Source: Planctomycetota bacterium (GTDB taxonomy: Bacteria; Planctomycetota; Planctomycetia; Pirellulales; Pirellulaceae). From it: DNA of 7,091 bases. The DNA lies in NCBI GenBank assembly GCA_019347795.1, contig JAHWKS010000277.1, positions 1 through 7,091 on the forward strand, given 5' to 3'. A program made the translations under genes and the position numbers. Below the pieces are notes generated by a model. It was not told the origin of the DNA. It made no database searches and saw nothing but the letters and a program-made list of their open reading frames with translations. Shown here one piece after another: positions 1 through 6,107 of this stretch. How positions within the stretch are numbered: the stretch's first letter is position 1; every line of letters starts with the position of its first letter.

Positions 1-527
1 TGCCGCCCTTGCCGGAAGAGTTGGTGGCTACGCTCCTCCGAGACCAATGGAAGGAAAGTCCCGAGGCCGAGGATCACTATCGCCGCAGCATCTATATCTT
101 CGCCCGGCGGAACCTGCGGTATCCGATCTTTGAGGCGTTCGATCGGCCGGATGCGATGGCGAGCTGCCCCCGACGCAATCAGTCCACGATCGCGCCGCAG
201 TCGCTCTTGCTGCTCAACAGCGAGTTCTCGCTCGACGCCGCGCGGCGCCTGGCGGGCTACGTGCTGGCCCGCACGGCAACGGCCGAGGAGCAAATCACCC
301 TCGCCTTCCGCCGCACGCTCGGCCGGCGCCCAAGCGACGAGGAGCTTCGCGACTGCCGGCAATTCCTCGACGAGCAGGCTTCGCTTCTTCGCAGCGAAAC
401 GCGAAAGCCGGCCGATCTCGCGACGCCGATTCCTCCGATCGACGGCGCCGACGTTTATCACGCCGCCGCGCTGGCCGACCTCTGCCTGGCGTTGTTCAAC
501 ACGAACGAGTTCATCTATCTCGATTGA
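1..527 (+). CDS. DUF1553 domain protein, C-terminal part (5' end outside window)
   Basis: The frame is open from the left edge; the first full codon is at base 3 and the stop is TGA at 525-527, leaving about 174 C-terminal residues. The segment RRSIYIFARRNLRYPIFEAF, followed by DRPDA, SCPRRNQST and APQSLLLLNSEF, is the conserved core of DUF1553. The tail ADLCLALFNTNEFIYLD is the usual end of this family. Full-length members are very large, often 700-1100 residues, frequently with an N-terminal cytochrome c-like (PSCyt1) domain and a DUF1549 domain that would lie outside the window. They are typical of Planctomycetes and are thought to be exported, but the biochemical role is not established. 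In planctomycetes the gene is usually followed by a co-directional DUF1501 gene. Here the next gene is convergent, so no downstream partner is present. Family call is secure; function is unknown. Confidence 0.93.
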   Translation, partial: PPLPEELVATLLRDQWKESPEAEDHYRRSIYIFARRNLRYPIFEAFDRPDAMASCPRRNQSTIAPQSLLLLNSEFSLDAARRLAGYVLARTATAEEQITLAFRRTLGRRPSDEELRDCRQFLDEQASLLRSETRKPADLATPIPPIDGADVYHAAALADLCLALFNTNEFIYLD

Positions 528-545
528 CCTCCGGACCCTCCGGAC
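528..545. repeat. Perfect 9-bp tandem repeat filling the convergent gap
   Basis: The 18 bases between the DUF1553 stop and the DUF423 stop are exactly two copies of CCTCCGGAC (528-536 and 537-545). Each copy contains the self-complementary TCCGGA, so the two can form a 6-bp stem with a CCC loop on either strand. A small bidirectional terminator is possible, but no T-tract follows on either side, so this is only a suggestion. Confidence 0.5.
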
Positions 546-950
546 TCATGCCAGCCTCCAAGCGGCCCAGGCGAGGGCCAGCCAGCCCACGATCAGCAGC
601 ACGCCGCCGATGGGGACGATCGCGCCGAGAATCTTGACGCCGGTGAACACGATGCCGTAGAGCAGCCCGGAGAAGATCAAGACGCCGAGAAAGAAGCAGA
701 CGCCGGCGACCGTGAGCGACGTCGTGCTCTTCTGCTGGAACGCCAGGATCGCCACCGCCGCCAGCGCCAGCGCGTGGTACATCTGATAGCGAACACCCAC
801 TTCGCAGTTGTGCATTCGCTTGGCGACTTCCACGGAATCCAGCCCCTGCTTCTCCAGCCAGCCCTCCAGACCGTGAGCGTGATACGCCCCGAGCGAAACT
901 CCCACGGCGCCGAGCAGCCCCGCGAGAACGAGCCAAATCTTGGGGTTCAT
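546..950 (-). CDS. DUF423 family small integral membrane protein
   Basis: This 134-residue protein has the normal length and all hallmarks of the DUF423 family (E. coli YgdD, Bacillus YwdK). They are GAVGVSLGAYHAHGL at residues 14-28, RYQMYHALALAA at 54-65, FSGLLYGIVFTG at 93-104, and a final helix around GAIVPIGGVLLIVGWLALAW at 109-128. It should be an inner-membrane protein with four hydrophobic helices (about 5-22, 57-72, 80-103 and 107-131). The molecular function of the family is unknown. The ATG at 950-948 is supported by GAGG four bases upstream. It lies 66 bases downstream of prmC on the same strand and could be transcribed with it, although no functional link is known. It converges on the DUF1553 gene with only 18 bases between stops. 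Confidence 0.93.
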   Translation of the reverse strand: MNPKIWLVLAGLLGAVGVSLGAYHAHGLEGWLEKQGLDSVEVAKRMHNCEVGVRYQMYHALALAAVAILAFQQKSTTSLTVAGVCFFLGVLIFSGLLYGIVFTGVKILGAIVPIGGVLLIVGWLALAWAAWRLA

Positions 951-1016
951 AGGTCCTCAACGAATTGCGGTTTCCTGGTTATAGCGCGCGCCGGCGGAAA
1001 AGGTCATCGCGGAATC

Positions 1017-1898
1017 TCACGCGATGCGGCGGGCCCGCGCCACGCGCGCGAGGTTGGCGAAGTCCTTGATCGTGGCGATCGCGTCGAATCGGCCATCGTT
1101 CGCCAGCAACTGGCGGACGTTTTCTTCGATCATCGGGCTGATCTCCATCAGCAGCCAGCCGTCGGACTTGAGCCGCTTGGCCGACTGCGGGATGAGCCGC
1201 TCGATCACTGAGACGCCTTCCGGCCCCGCCGCCAGCGCTGTCCGCGGCTCGTGGTCCCGCACGTCCGGCGCCAGGTTCTCCAACTCCGACTCCTTCACAT
1301 ACGGCGGATTGCTCACGATGAAATCGAATCGCCGCTCCGCAGGGACCGCATCGAAGAGGTCGCTGTGGATGAATTCGATTGCATCGGCCGTCTCCAAATC
1401 GCGGGCGTTGGCGCGAGCGACTTCCAATGCCGCCGGACTTGAGTCGATCGCCGTCACGCGGCACTTGGGAGCGTGCTTTACGGCGCACACCGCCAGAACG
1501 CCGCTGCCGGTTCCCACGTCGGCGATCTCGAGTGGCCCGTCGCTTGGATACTCGCGCGCCAGATCCAATAGCTGGACCACCAGCAATTCCGTCTCCGGCC
1601 GGGGGATCAGCACGTCGGGCGTGACGCGAAAGCTGAGCGAGTAAAACTCGCGGCGCCCCACCAGGTACGCCACCGGCGTGTGCTCCGCGCGGCGGCGGAC
1701 CAGTTCCCGAAACGCCACCCGGGCCTGCTCGCTCGGCTCCTCCGCGAACCGGGTGTAAAGCCGAATCCGCTCGCAGCCGCACGCCTCCGCCAGCAGGATT
1801 TCCGCATCCAAGCGGGGCGACTCCGACCCGTGCTGCTTCAGGTAGTCGGTGGTCCACTGCAAGAGCCGGCCGATGGTCCAGGATTCCGTTTGCGGCAT
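1017..1898 (-). CDS. prmC: Peptide chain release factor N(5)-glutamine methyltransferase PrmC
   Basis: This 293-residue protein uses SAM to methylate the glutamine of the GGQ motif in release factors RF1 and RF2, which speeds peptide release. The N-terminal helical release-factor-binding domain covers about residues 1-85 and includes YLVGRREF at 78-85. The class I methyltransferase domain follows: IPRPETE at 98-104, SAM-binding motif I DVGTGSG at 127-133, acidic ID at 151-152 (end of strand 2), and the catalytic/substrate motif NPPY at 197-200, where the target glutamine is held. The C-terminus (TIKDFANLARVARARRIA) matches the family's usual ending, and length is typical (about 280-300). The ATG start gives a complete N-terminal domain, although no strong Shine-Dalgarno is visible. 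It lies 109 bases downstream of prfA, whose product is its substrate, the conserved bacterial order. All key residues are present. Confidence 0.97.
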   Translation of the reverse strand: MPQTESWTIGRLLQWTTDYLKQHGSESPRLDAEILLAEACGCERIRLYTRFAEEPSEQARVAFRELVRRRAEHTPVAYLVGRREFYSLSFRVTPDVLIPRPETELLVVQLLDLAREYPSDGPLEIADVGTGSGVLAVCAVKHAPKCRVTAIDSSPAALEVARANARDLETADAIEFIHSDLFDAVPAERRFDFIVSNPPYVKESELENLAPDVRDHEPRTALAAGPEGVSVIERLIPQSAKRLKSDGWLLMEISPMIEENVRQLLANDGRFDAIATIKDFANLARVARARRIA

Positions 1899-1914
1899 GA
1901 CATCGTGTCGAACG

Positions 1915-1946
1915 TCAGGAGTCGGGTTCAGGGTTCAGGAGTCGGG
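1915..1946. repeat. Short direct repeats in the prfA-prmC spacer
   Basis: TCAGGAGTCGGG occurs at 1915-1926 and again at 1935-1946, 20 bases apart. Related GGTTCAGG and GGGTCAGG units fill the stretch from about 1913 to 1958. On the minus strand it reads as a CCTGA-ACCC type of simple repeat. Nothing here encodes a protein. From memory, similar CCTGA/ACCC spacers occur in planctomycete genomes, but I could not check this. The repeat would lie within the prfA-prmC transcript. Confidence 0.6.
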
Positions 1947-1971
1947 GGTCAGGGGTCACAGATGGTTAGCG

Positions 1972-1987
1972 GCGGGGCTTGCCCCGC
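1972..1987. repeat. Perfect GC-rich inverted repeat between prfA and prmC
   Basis: GCGGGGCTTGCCCCGC can form a 6-bp G/C stem with a CTTG loop, or a 7-bp stem if the inner C-G pair also forms. It lies 20 bases beyond the prfA stop codon. No T-tract follows on the minus strand, so it is not a classical intrinsic terminator. It could act as an mRNA-stabilising or attenuating hairpin, or be a dispersed palindromic element of the REP kind. Confidence 0.55.
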
Positions 1988-2007
1988 GCGGCATCGGCGG
2001 TTGACGA

Positions 2008-3114
2008 TCACTTCCCCTTCCCGTTCCCATCCTCGTTCTTCTTCGCCGGCTCTTTCATCGAATCGCGGAGCAACTGCTTCTCGTATTCGAGAATCGGATC
2101 CAGGACCTGCCCCAGATCGCCGCCCAGGATCTGGTCGAGATGATAGACCGAAAGGCCGATCGGATGGTGCGTCACGCGGTTGTCGGGGAAGTTGTAGGTT
2201 CGGACGCGTTCGCTGCGGTCCCCCGAGCCGATCAGGCTCTTCCGCTGGCTGGCCCGCCTGGCGTCCTCCTCCTGTTTCTTCTTTTCATACAGCCGGCTGC
2301 GGAGAATGCGCCAGGCCTTGGTGCGGTTCTTGTGCTGGCTCTTCTCCTCCTGCATCGAGACGGTAATGCCCGTGGGAAAGTGCGTCAGGCGAATCGCCGA
2401 AGACGTCTTGTTCACGTGCTGTCCGCCGGGGCCGCTGGCCCGCATCGTTTCCTCGCGCACTTCCTCCGGGTCGATGTCGATCTCCACTTCCTCCGGCTCG
2501 GTCAGCACCGCCACGGTGGCCAGCGAGGTGTGGATGCGTCCCTTGGCCTCGGTCTCGGGGACCCGCTGCACGCGATGGCCGCCGCTCTCGAACCGCAGCT
2601 CGCGATAGCATCCTTCCCCCTCGAAGGCGAGCATGATCTCTTTGAAGCCCCCCTGCTCGCTGGCGCTGGCGTCCATGATCTCGCACTTCCAGCCCTTGAC
2701 CTCGGCGTAGTGGCGATACATCTCGAAGAGGTCGCGGGCGAAGAGGGCCGCCTCCTCGCCTCCCGTGCCGGCCCGAATTTCCATGATGCAGCGGGCGCGG
2801 TTGGCGTCCTCGCCGCCGATGGTCATCTCCAGCAGCTCTTCCCAGAGCCGCTCCCGGCGGGGCTTGAGCTCTTCGATCTCGGCCTCGGCCAGCTCCCGCT
2901 CTTCGGGATCGTCGCTCTCGGCCATCTGCCGCAACTCGGCGAGCTGGGCGTTGAGGCACTTGTAGTCGCGGTACTTGGTGGCCATCTTCGCCAGCGAGCC
3001 GTGCTCGCGGAAGATGCCCGCCATGCGTCCTGAGTCGGCCAGCACCTGGGGGTCGGCCATTTGCCGCTCCAGCTCCTCAAAGCGGCCCAACGTCTTTTCC
3101 AATTCCTCGCGCAT
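2008..3114 (-). CDS. prfA: Peptide chain release factor 1 (RF1)
   Basis: This 368-residue protein terminates translation at UAA and UAG codons on the ribosome. Domain 1 is the helical N-terminal part (about 1-105). [20 protein letters not shown] is at 114-133. The stop-codon reading motif is PET at 186-188, in the context [20 protein letters not shown]. This is the P-x-T signature of RF1, where RF2 would have SPF. The catalytic loop [13 protein letters not shown] spans 227-239 with GGQ at 230-232, and [21 protein letters not shown] near 300-320 is a standard RF1 block. Length is slightly above the usual 355-365 because of a lysine-rich hydrophilic tail after about residue 352. The ATG is not preceded by a clear Shine-Dalgarno, but a TATAAT box lies about 50 bases upstream. 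prmC follows on the same strand, as expected for enzyme and substrate. Confidence 0.97.
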   Translation of the reverse strand: MREELEKTLGRFEELERQMADPQVLADSGRMAGIFREHGSLAKMATKYRDYKCLNAQLAELRQMAESDDPEERELAEAEIEELKPRRERLWEELLEMTIGGEDANRARCIMEIRAGTGGEEAALFARDLFEMYRHYAEVKGWKCEIMDASASEQGGFKEIMLAFEGEGCYRELRFESGGHRVQRVPETEAKGRIHTSLATVAVLTEPEEVEIDIDPEEVREETMRASGPGGQHVNKTSSAIRLTHFPTGITVSMQEEKSQHKNRTKAWRILRSRLYEKKKQEEDARRASQRKSLIGSGDRSERVRTYNFPDNRVTHHPIGLSVYHLDQILGGDLGQVLDPILEYEKQLLRDSMKEPAKKNEDGNGKGK

Positions 3115-3161
3115 CGCAGGTCGCGGCAGTCGCGTCCAAAAAGAAAGGTCAGTCCGCCGAT

Positions 3162-3190
3162 ATTATAGCGCCGCCGCTCCCGCGGGCGAA
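3162..3190 (-). promoter_or_regulatory. Putative sigma-70-type promoter for prfA
   Basis: On the minus strand a perfect TATAAT occupies 3167-3162. TTCGCC (3190-3185, half-matching TTGACA) lies upstream with a 17-base spacer. The position predicts a leader of about 40 bases before the prfA ATG. The TAA stop codon of the upstream small gene lies inside the -10 hexamer, so the two elements share sequence. The -35 match is weak; the -10 is strong. Confidence 0.5.
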
Positions 3191-3396
3191 GGGATATTGG
3201 GAATATAGGTGCATGCGGTGTCGATCAGCGGGCGAAAGCGAACAACGCCTCCCAGATTGGCGTCCACTTGGGCGCCGACGCGCAGTCGCGGCAAGAAAGG
3301 CAGGTCTGCGTCGCCCGCCTGGATGCGGCTATGGGGCGAATCCAAATAGCTGACTCGCACCCGATCCGAGTACTGCGGCGCGTTCCCCGAAGCCAT
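3163..3396 (-). CDS. Short protein resembling a truncated retropepsin-like aspartic protease
   Basis: This 77-residue reading frame starts at an ATG that overlaps the previous gene's stop (TAATG), so translational coupling is likely. Residues 32-57 (LPFLPRLRVGA, then VVRFRPL) followed by LIDTACTYIP at 57-66 resemble the strand and active-site region of retropepsin-like bacterial proteases, where the motif would be D-[TS]-G-A. Here it reads D59-T60-A61-C62, lacking the usual glycine. The frame ends 11 residues later, so the flap and second half of a normal domain of about 100-130 residues are missing. The last residues (PSPAGAAAL) run into the prfA promoter. I infer a 3'-truncated, probably inactive gene. 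It could instead be an intact short protein of unknown function. The protease resemblance comes from motif reading only. Confidence 0.45.
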   Translation of the reverse strand: MASGNAPQYSDRVRVSYLDSPHSRIQAGDADLPFLPRLRVGAQVDANLGGVVRFRPLIDTACTYIPNIPSPAGAAAL

Positions 3397-3722
3397 TACT
3401 CCGTTTCACCTTCGACATACGCAATGACGGGGCGACTGGGGGGAACGTGATGCTGTTGGCAAACGGCGTCGCGAAGTGCGAGGCCGTTATCGCCAACGCC
3501 GACCACCGTTCTGTGAAGGACCGCCACCTTACGCCCGACATAGGGGGCAAACTCCCCTCGCGCCTCCGCCTCTTCCGACCATTGGAGGTCGTCCACGCGG
3601 TCGCACGACCCGGAGAAGGTTACGTCGGAAAAAATCTCGATCGCTCGCCCAGACGAGCCGTTCCCATTTTCTGTTGACAAACTCGTTTCGGACGCTGTTC
3701 GCACTTTATCGGGATTGGGCAT
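3396..3722 (-). CDS. Small hypothetical protein, DUF5678-like
   Basis: This is a 108-residue soluble protein. Residues 1-27 are polar and low in complexity (SETSLSTENGNGSSG). A compact domain follows from about residue 43: DLQWSEEAEA, FAPYVGRKVAVLHRTVVGVG at 58-77, LALRDAVCQQHHVPPSRPVI at 81-100, then AYVE. The order of a strand reading G-x-x-V-A-V, a second strand with VVG-x-G-D, a helix, and a final PVIAYV strand resembles DUF5678 and related small proteins, whose function is unknown. I recall such genes next to small aspartic-protease-like genes in several phyla, which fits the neighbour here, but could not verify it. The ATG at 3722 is preferred over the in-frame GTG at 3749 because AGGAG lies 11 bases before it. 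The TAA stop overlaps the next ATG. The family call is tentative; the gene itself is fairly secure. Confidence 0.6.
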   Translation of the reverse strand: MPNPDKVRTASETSLSTENGNGSSGRAIEIFSDVTFSGSCDRVDDLQWSEEAEARGEFAPYVGRKVAVLHRTVVGVGDNGLALRDAVCQQHHVPPSRPVIAYVEGETE

Positions 3723-3733
3723 GATGATGACTA

Positions 3734-3738
3734 CTCCT
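3734..3738 (-). promoter_or_regulatory. Ribosome binding site deciding the start at 3722
   Basis: AGGAG on the minus strand ends 11 bases before the ATG at 3722-3720. It lies downstream of the alternative GTG at 3749 and so favours the shorter 108-residue product. The spacing is a little longer than optimal. Confidence 0.5.
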
Positions 3739-3764
3739 GAAGTTACCACTCGCGGTCGGTTCTT

Positions 3765-3770
3765 AGTATA
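3765..3770 (-). promoter_or_regulatory. Possible -10 box for the two small genes
   Basis: On the minus strand TATACT (five of six matches to TATAAT) lies 42 bases before the ATG at 3722, giving a plausible leader of about 35 bases. The only -35 candidate, TTCTGT at 3794-3789 with 18-base spacing, is poor, so this is a weak call. Confidence 0.35.
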
Positions 3771-3951
3771 ACATCTGCCGGCGCGTGGACAGAATCGATT
3801 GGCTCAGGTTCGAAGGCTTTCGGTTACGGTAGCTGCGGAGGCGGCGGGCCTTTTGGACTTTTCCGAATCGGGCGCCAAGCGCATCGCTTCGGCCGCCCAG
3901 CGGACCCTCGCCGCCGCCCATGCCGAGAACGGCGACTTTGGATGAGGCGAA
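3771..3951. other. Non-coding or degenerate stretch between gene blocks
   Basis: No convincing gene is present. Short frames are open on both strands, including a 48-codon TTG-initiated plus-strand frame (3799-3945) and two minus-strand frames, but none has a ribosome binding site or a recognisable motif. One minus-strand frame (3951-3763) is in phase with the remnant at 4098-3952, separated from it only by a TGA, so part of this stretch may be decayed coding sequence. Confidence 0.4.
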
Positions 3952-4098
3952 TCACGCCTGGGGGTGATCCCACACGCCGTCGATTTCAAACACCTGAGAG
4001 GAGCCGTTGGCGATGGCGAGCAGGTCCCCCGCTTCGTAGCCGATGTCGGCCACGTGGGCGTTTGTCACGAGGGTGACGGAGCGGAGGCGCCAGCGAAG
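3952..4098 (-). pseudogene. Coding-like remnant downstream of the glycosyltransferase
   Basis: A 48-residue frame is open between in-frame TGA codons at 4101-4099 and 3954-3952. It reads LRWRLRSVTLVTNAHVADIG, then YEAGDLLAIANGSSQVFEID and GVWDHPQA. Third codon positions are strongly G/C and residue composition is protein-like, unlike the other frames here. There is no ATG; the first GTG is well inside and lacks a ribosome binding site. An ATG at 4103 is one frame off and yields an arginine-rich, unlikely peptide. I infer the surviving C-terminal piece of a deleted or frameshifted gene. I do not recognise the family. VTNAHV resembles the catalytic-histidine segment of trypsin/HtrA peptidases, but what follows does not clearly support that. 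It begins 16 bases after the glycosyltransferase stop. Confidence 0.45.
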
Positions 4099-4114
4099 TC
4101 ATGGCGGGTGTTGC

Positions 4115-5137
4115 TCAATCGCGGAGCGCGTTTCCGACATCGGCGGCGCCGATCGCTTCTGCGTCGCGGAGGGCGAAGTTCACCTCGCGCTGGACGATGA
4201 ACAGCGGCCGCGCGCGGACCTGGTCGTAAATGCGAATCACGTACTCGCCGAGAATCCCGATCCCCAGGGCGTTCAAGGCGCCGAAGAACGAGGCGGCGAT
4301 CGTCATCGACGTCCAGCCGGGGATCGCCAGGCCGGTGAACAGCTTGTGATACAGCGTAAAGCCGCACAGCCCCGCACACGCCAACAGCGAAACCGCCGCG
4401 ATGGCGTAGAACATCGTCAGCGGGAATGACGAGAACGAGAACACGGCCGACTTCGCCAACCGCCCGAGCTGCCGCAGCGTGACCCGCGGCTGGTCGTCGT
4501 GGCGGGCGAGCCGCTCCACCGGCACTCCGATCTGCCGGAAGCCCACCCATCGCCGCAGCCCTGGGTAGAACCGGTCGCGGTCGTACATCCGCACCACATG
4601 CTCCGCCGCGCGGCGGTCAATCAGCCCGAAGTTGCCGGCATCGTGAGGGATCGGCGTGTCGGAGATCGCATTCAGCACGCGGTAGAAGGCATAAAAGAGC
4701 GATCGCTTGGCAAGGTTTTCCTTGCGATTGAAGCGGACGGCGTACACCACGTCGTACCCTTCCCGCCAGCGCTCCAGGAACCGCGGGATGGCGGCCGGGT
4801 CGTCCTGCAGGTCGGAGTCCATGACGACGATGGCGTCTCCCGCGGCGAACATCAGCCCGGCCTGCACCGCCGCCTGATGTCCGAAATTGCGCGAGAAGTG
4901 CACGACGCGGACGTGCGGATTCTCCCGGGCGATCTCGTCGAGCAGGTCTTCGCTCTCGTCCCGCGAGCCGTCGTTCACGTACACGATCTCGTACCGGCAG
5001 CGGCACGACTGGAGCGCCTCTTCCACCAGCCCGGTGAGCGTGCGAAGCACGGCCGCCTCGTTGTAGAGCGGCATCACCACCGACACCAGCGGATCGGGCG
5101 CCCGCGGGCTCTCATCGTGCTCGGCGACGCTGATCAT
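4115..5137 (-). CDS. GtrB/DPM1-type family 2 membrane glycosyltransferase
   Basis: This 340-residue protein probably transfers a sugar from a nucleotide donor to a polyprenyl phosphate on the cytoplasmic face of the inner membrane. The GT-A domain shows VVMPLYNE at 20-27, VNDGSRD at 54-60, FSRNFGHQAAVQAGL at 81-95, the metal-binding MDSDLQDDP at 106-114 (DxD as D107-S-D109), and HDAGNFGLIDRR at 165-176. Two membrane helices follow at about 239-263 and 277-298. The signature GEYVIRIYDQVRARPLFIV spans 297-315, typical of GtrB, ArnC and bactoprenol glucosyltransferases. The ATG at 5137 is chosen because it overlaps the methyltransferase stop as ATGA and immediately precedes the conserved domain; a longer in-frame extension would lie within the methyltransferase gene. 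Tight coupling suggests joint work on a cell-surface glycan. Sugar and acceptor cannot be told from the sequence. Confidence 0.93.
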   Translation of the reverse strand: MISVAEHDESPRAPDPLVSVVMPLYNEAAVLRTLTGLVEEALQSCRCRYEIVYVNDGSRDESEDLLDEIARENPHVRVVHFSRNFGHQAAVQAGLMFAAGDAIVVMDSDLQDDPAAIPRFLERWREGYDVVYAVRFNRKENLAKRSLFYAFYRVLNAISDTPIPHDAGNFGLIDRRAAEHVVRMYDRDRFYPGLRRWVGFRQIGVPVERLARHDDQPRVTLRQLGRLAKSAVFSFSSFPLTMFYAIAAVSLLACAGLCGFTLYHKLFTGLAIPGWTSMTIAASFFGALNALGIGILGEYVIRIYDQVRARPLFIVQREVNFALRDAEAIGAADVGNALRD

Positions 5138-5859
5138 TTGCGAAACACTCCCACCAGAGAAAGTCCGAACGGGACGCCGAACCGCGTCAGCCAGCCTCGC
5201 TCGGCGGCGGCCGCCCCGCGCAGCAGGGCGTTGGCGAACCGCGAGACGCGGGGAAACTCCGCCGGGCGATCGCGCTTCCGCAGCCGGTCCCACGTCCGCA
5301 GGACGATTGCGGGCGCCAGCGAAAACGCATTCCAGTGCGTCACGCGCACGACTTCCAAGCCGGCCTCTTCAGCCTGTCGAAGCAACTCCCGCGACGTATA
5401 CCGCCGGTAGTGTCCCAGCCGCTTATCCCAGTTGCTGTAAAGCCACGGATAGGCGGGGACGGTGATCAACACGCCGCCGCCGGGAGCGAGCGAGTCGCGA
5501 GCGTGACGCAGCACCTCGACCGGGTCGGGCGTGTGCTCCAGCACGTCGAGCATCACCACGGCGCGGGCGGCCTCTTTCGCGAACGGCCAGTCCTGCGTGA
5601 GGTCATGGACGCACACCTGCTCGACGCCGCGGGTCCGCACGTGCTCCACCGCCTGCGGCATGATGTCCAGCCCGGCCACGCCATAGCCGAGCCGGCGGAA
5701 CTCAAGGAGGTTTCGGCCCGAGCCGATCCCTCCCTCAATCAGCAAGCCGGGCGGAGGAAAGTGGCGCCGCAAGAGCGCAGCCGCCAGGGAACGCTTGGCG
5801 GCGTGCCACCAATACTGCTCCTCCAGCTCGATCAACTCGTGCAGATGATGGTGCTCCAT
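5134..5859 (-). CDS. Class I SAM-dependent methyltransferase
   Basis: This 241-residue protein has the class I methyltransferase fold. SAM-binding motif I is IEGGIGSGRNLL at 41-52, GLDIMPQAV at 63-71 closes strand 2, VVMLDVLEHTPDP at 101-113 is the usual motif around strand 4, and LAPGGGVLITVPAYPWLYS at 124-142 covers the following helix and strand. NWDKRLGHYRRYT at 143-155 is characteristic of methyltransferases that accompany polyprenyl-linked sugar transferases. The N-terminus (ELEEQYWWHAAKR at 11-23) also fits that group. The ATG at 5859 is chosen because homology begins at once; the upstream in-frame extension to 6204 looks non-coding. No strong Shine-Dalgarno is seen. The stop overlaps the glycosyltransferase ATG (ATGA). 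I infer that it methylates a lipid-linked sugar or related glycan intermediate; the substrate is unknown. Confidence 0.9.
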   Translation of the reverse strand: MEHHHLHELIELEEQYWWHAAKRSLAAALLRRHFPPPGLLIEGGIGSGRNLLEFRRLGYGVAGLDIMPQAVEHVRTRGVEQVCVHDLTQDWPFAKEAARAVVMLDVLEHTPDPVEVLRHARDSLAPGGGVLITVPAYPWLYSNWDKRLGHYRRYTSRELLRQAEEAGLEVVRVTHWNAFSLAPAIVLRTWDRLRKRDRPAEFPRVSRFANALLRGAAAAERGWLTRFGVPFGLSLVGVFRK

Positions 5860-6107
5860 GTGCCGCGTACCGTGGTGGGAAGCCGCTGTAGGGCGAAATG
5901 GCGGGTCGCGCAAGATTTGCGGATAATGCCGGCGGGGCGCTCCTGCAGAAGTTTCGCAATTGCCTAAGCAAGTGTAAGCCAGCTTCCGCGCCGACGGCGG
6001 CCGGTCGCGGGGACGTTTTCGCGTCCGGCGCAAGCTGGCGACAATGGAGAAGATTGCCGCGGCGGGACGGAGCGGCGGACAAACACGCGCTTCGCCGCGC
6101 GAACGGA

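Noticed and set aside
2140..3033. Long plus-strand frame opposite prfA (297 codons)
   Set aside because: It is the mirror of a strongly conserved RF1 gene and arises from high GC; it has no independent motif.
3723..3749. GTG start at 3749 for the DUF5678-like gene
   Set aside because: AGGAG lies downstream of it and points to the ATG at 3722.
3799..3945. 48-codon plus-strand frame from TTG (AQVRRLSVTVAAEAAGLLDF...)
   Set aside because: It has no ATG or GTG start, no ribosome binding site and no recognisable motif, and other frames are open over the same bases.
3952..3954. TGA between the two in-phase remnant segments as a selenocysteine codon
   Set aside because: No redox motif, no start codon and no supporting gene context; decay or chance is simpler.
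5138..5293. 52-residue N-terminal extension of the glycosyltransferase
   Set aside because: It lies entirely within the methyltransferase gene in another frame; the ATGA overlap gives a better start.
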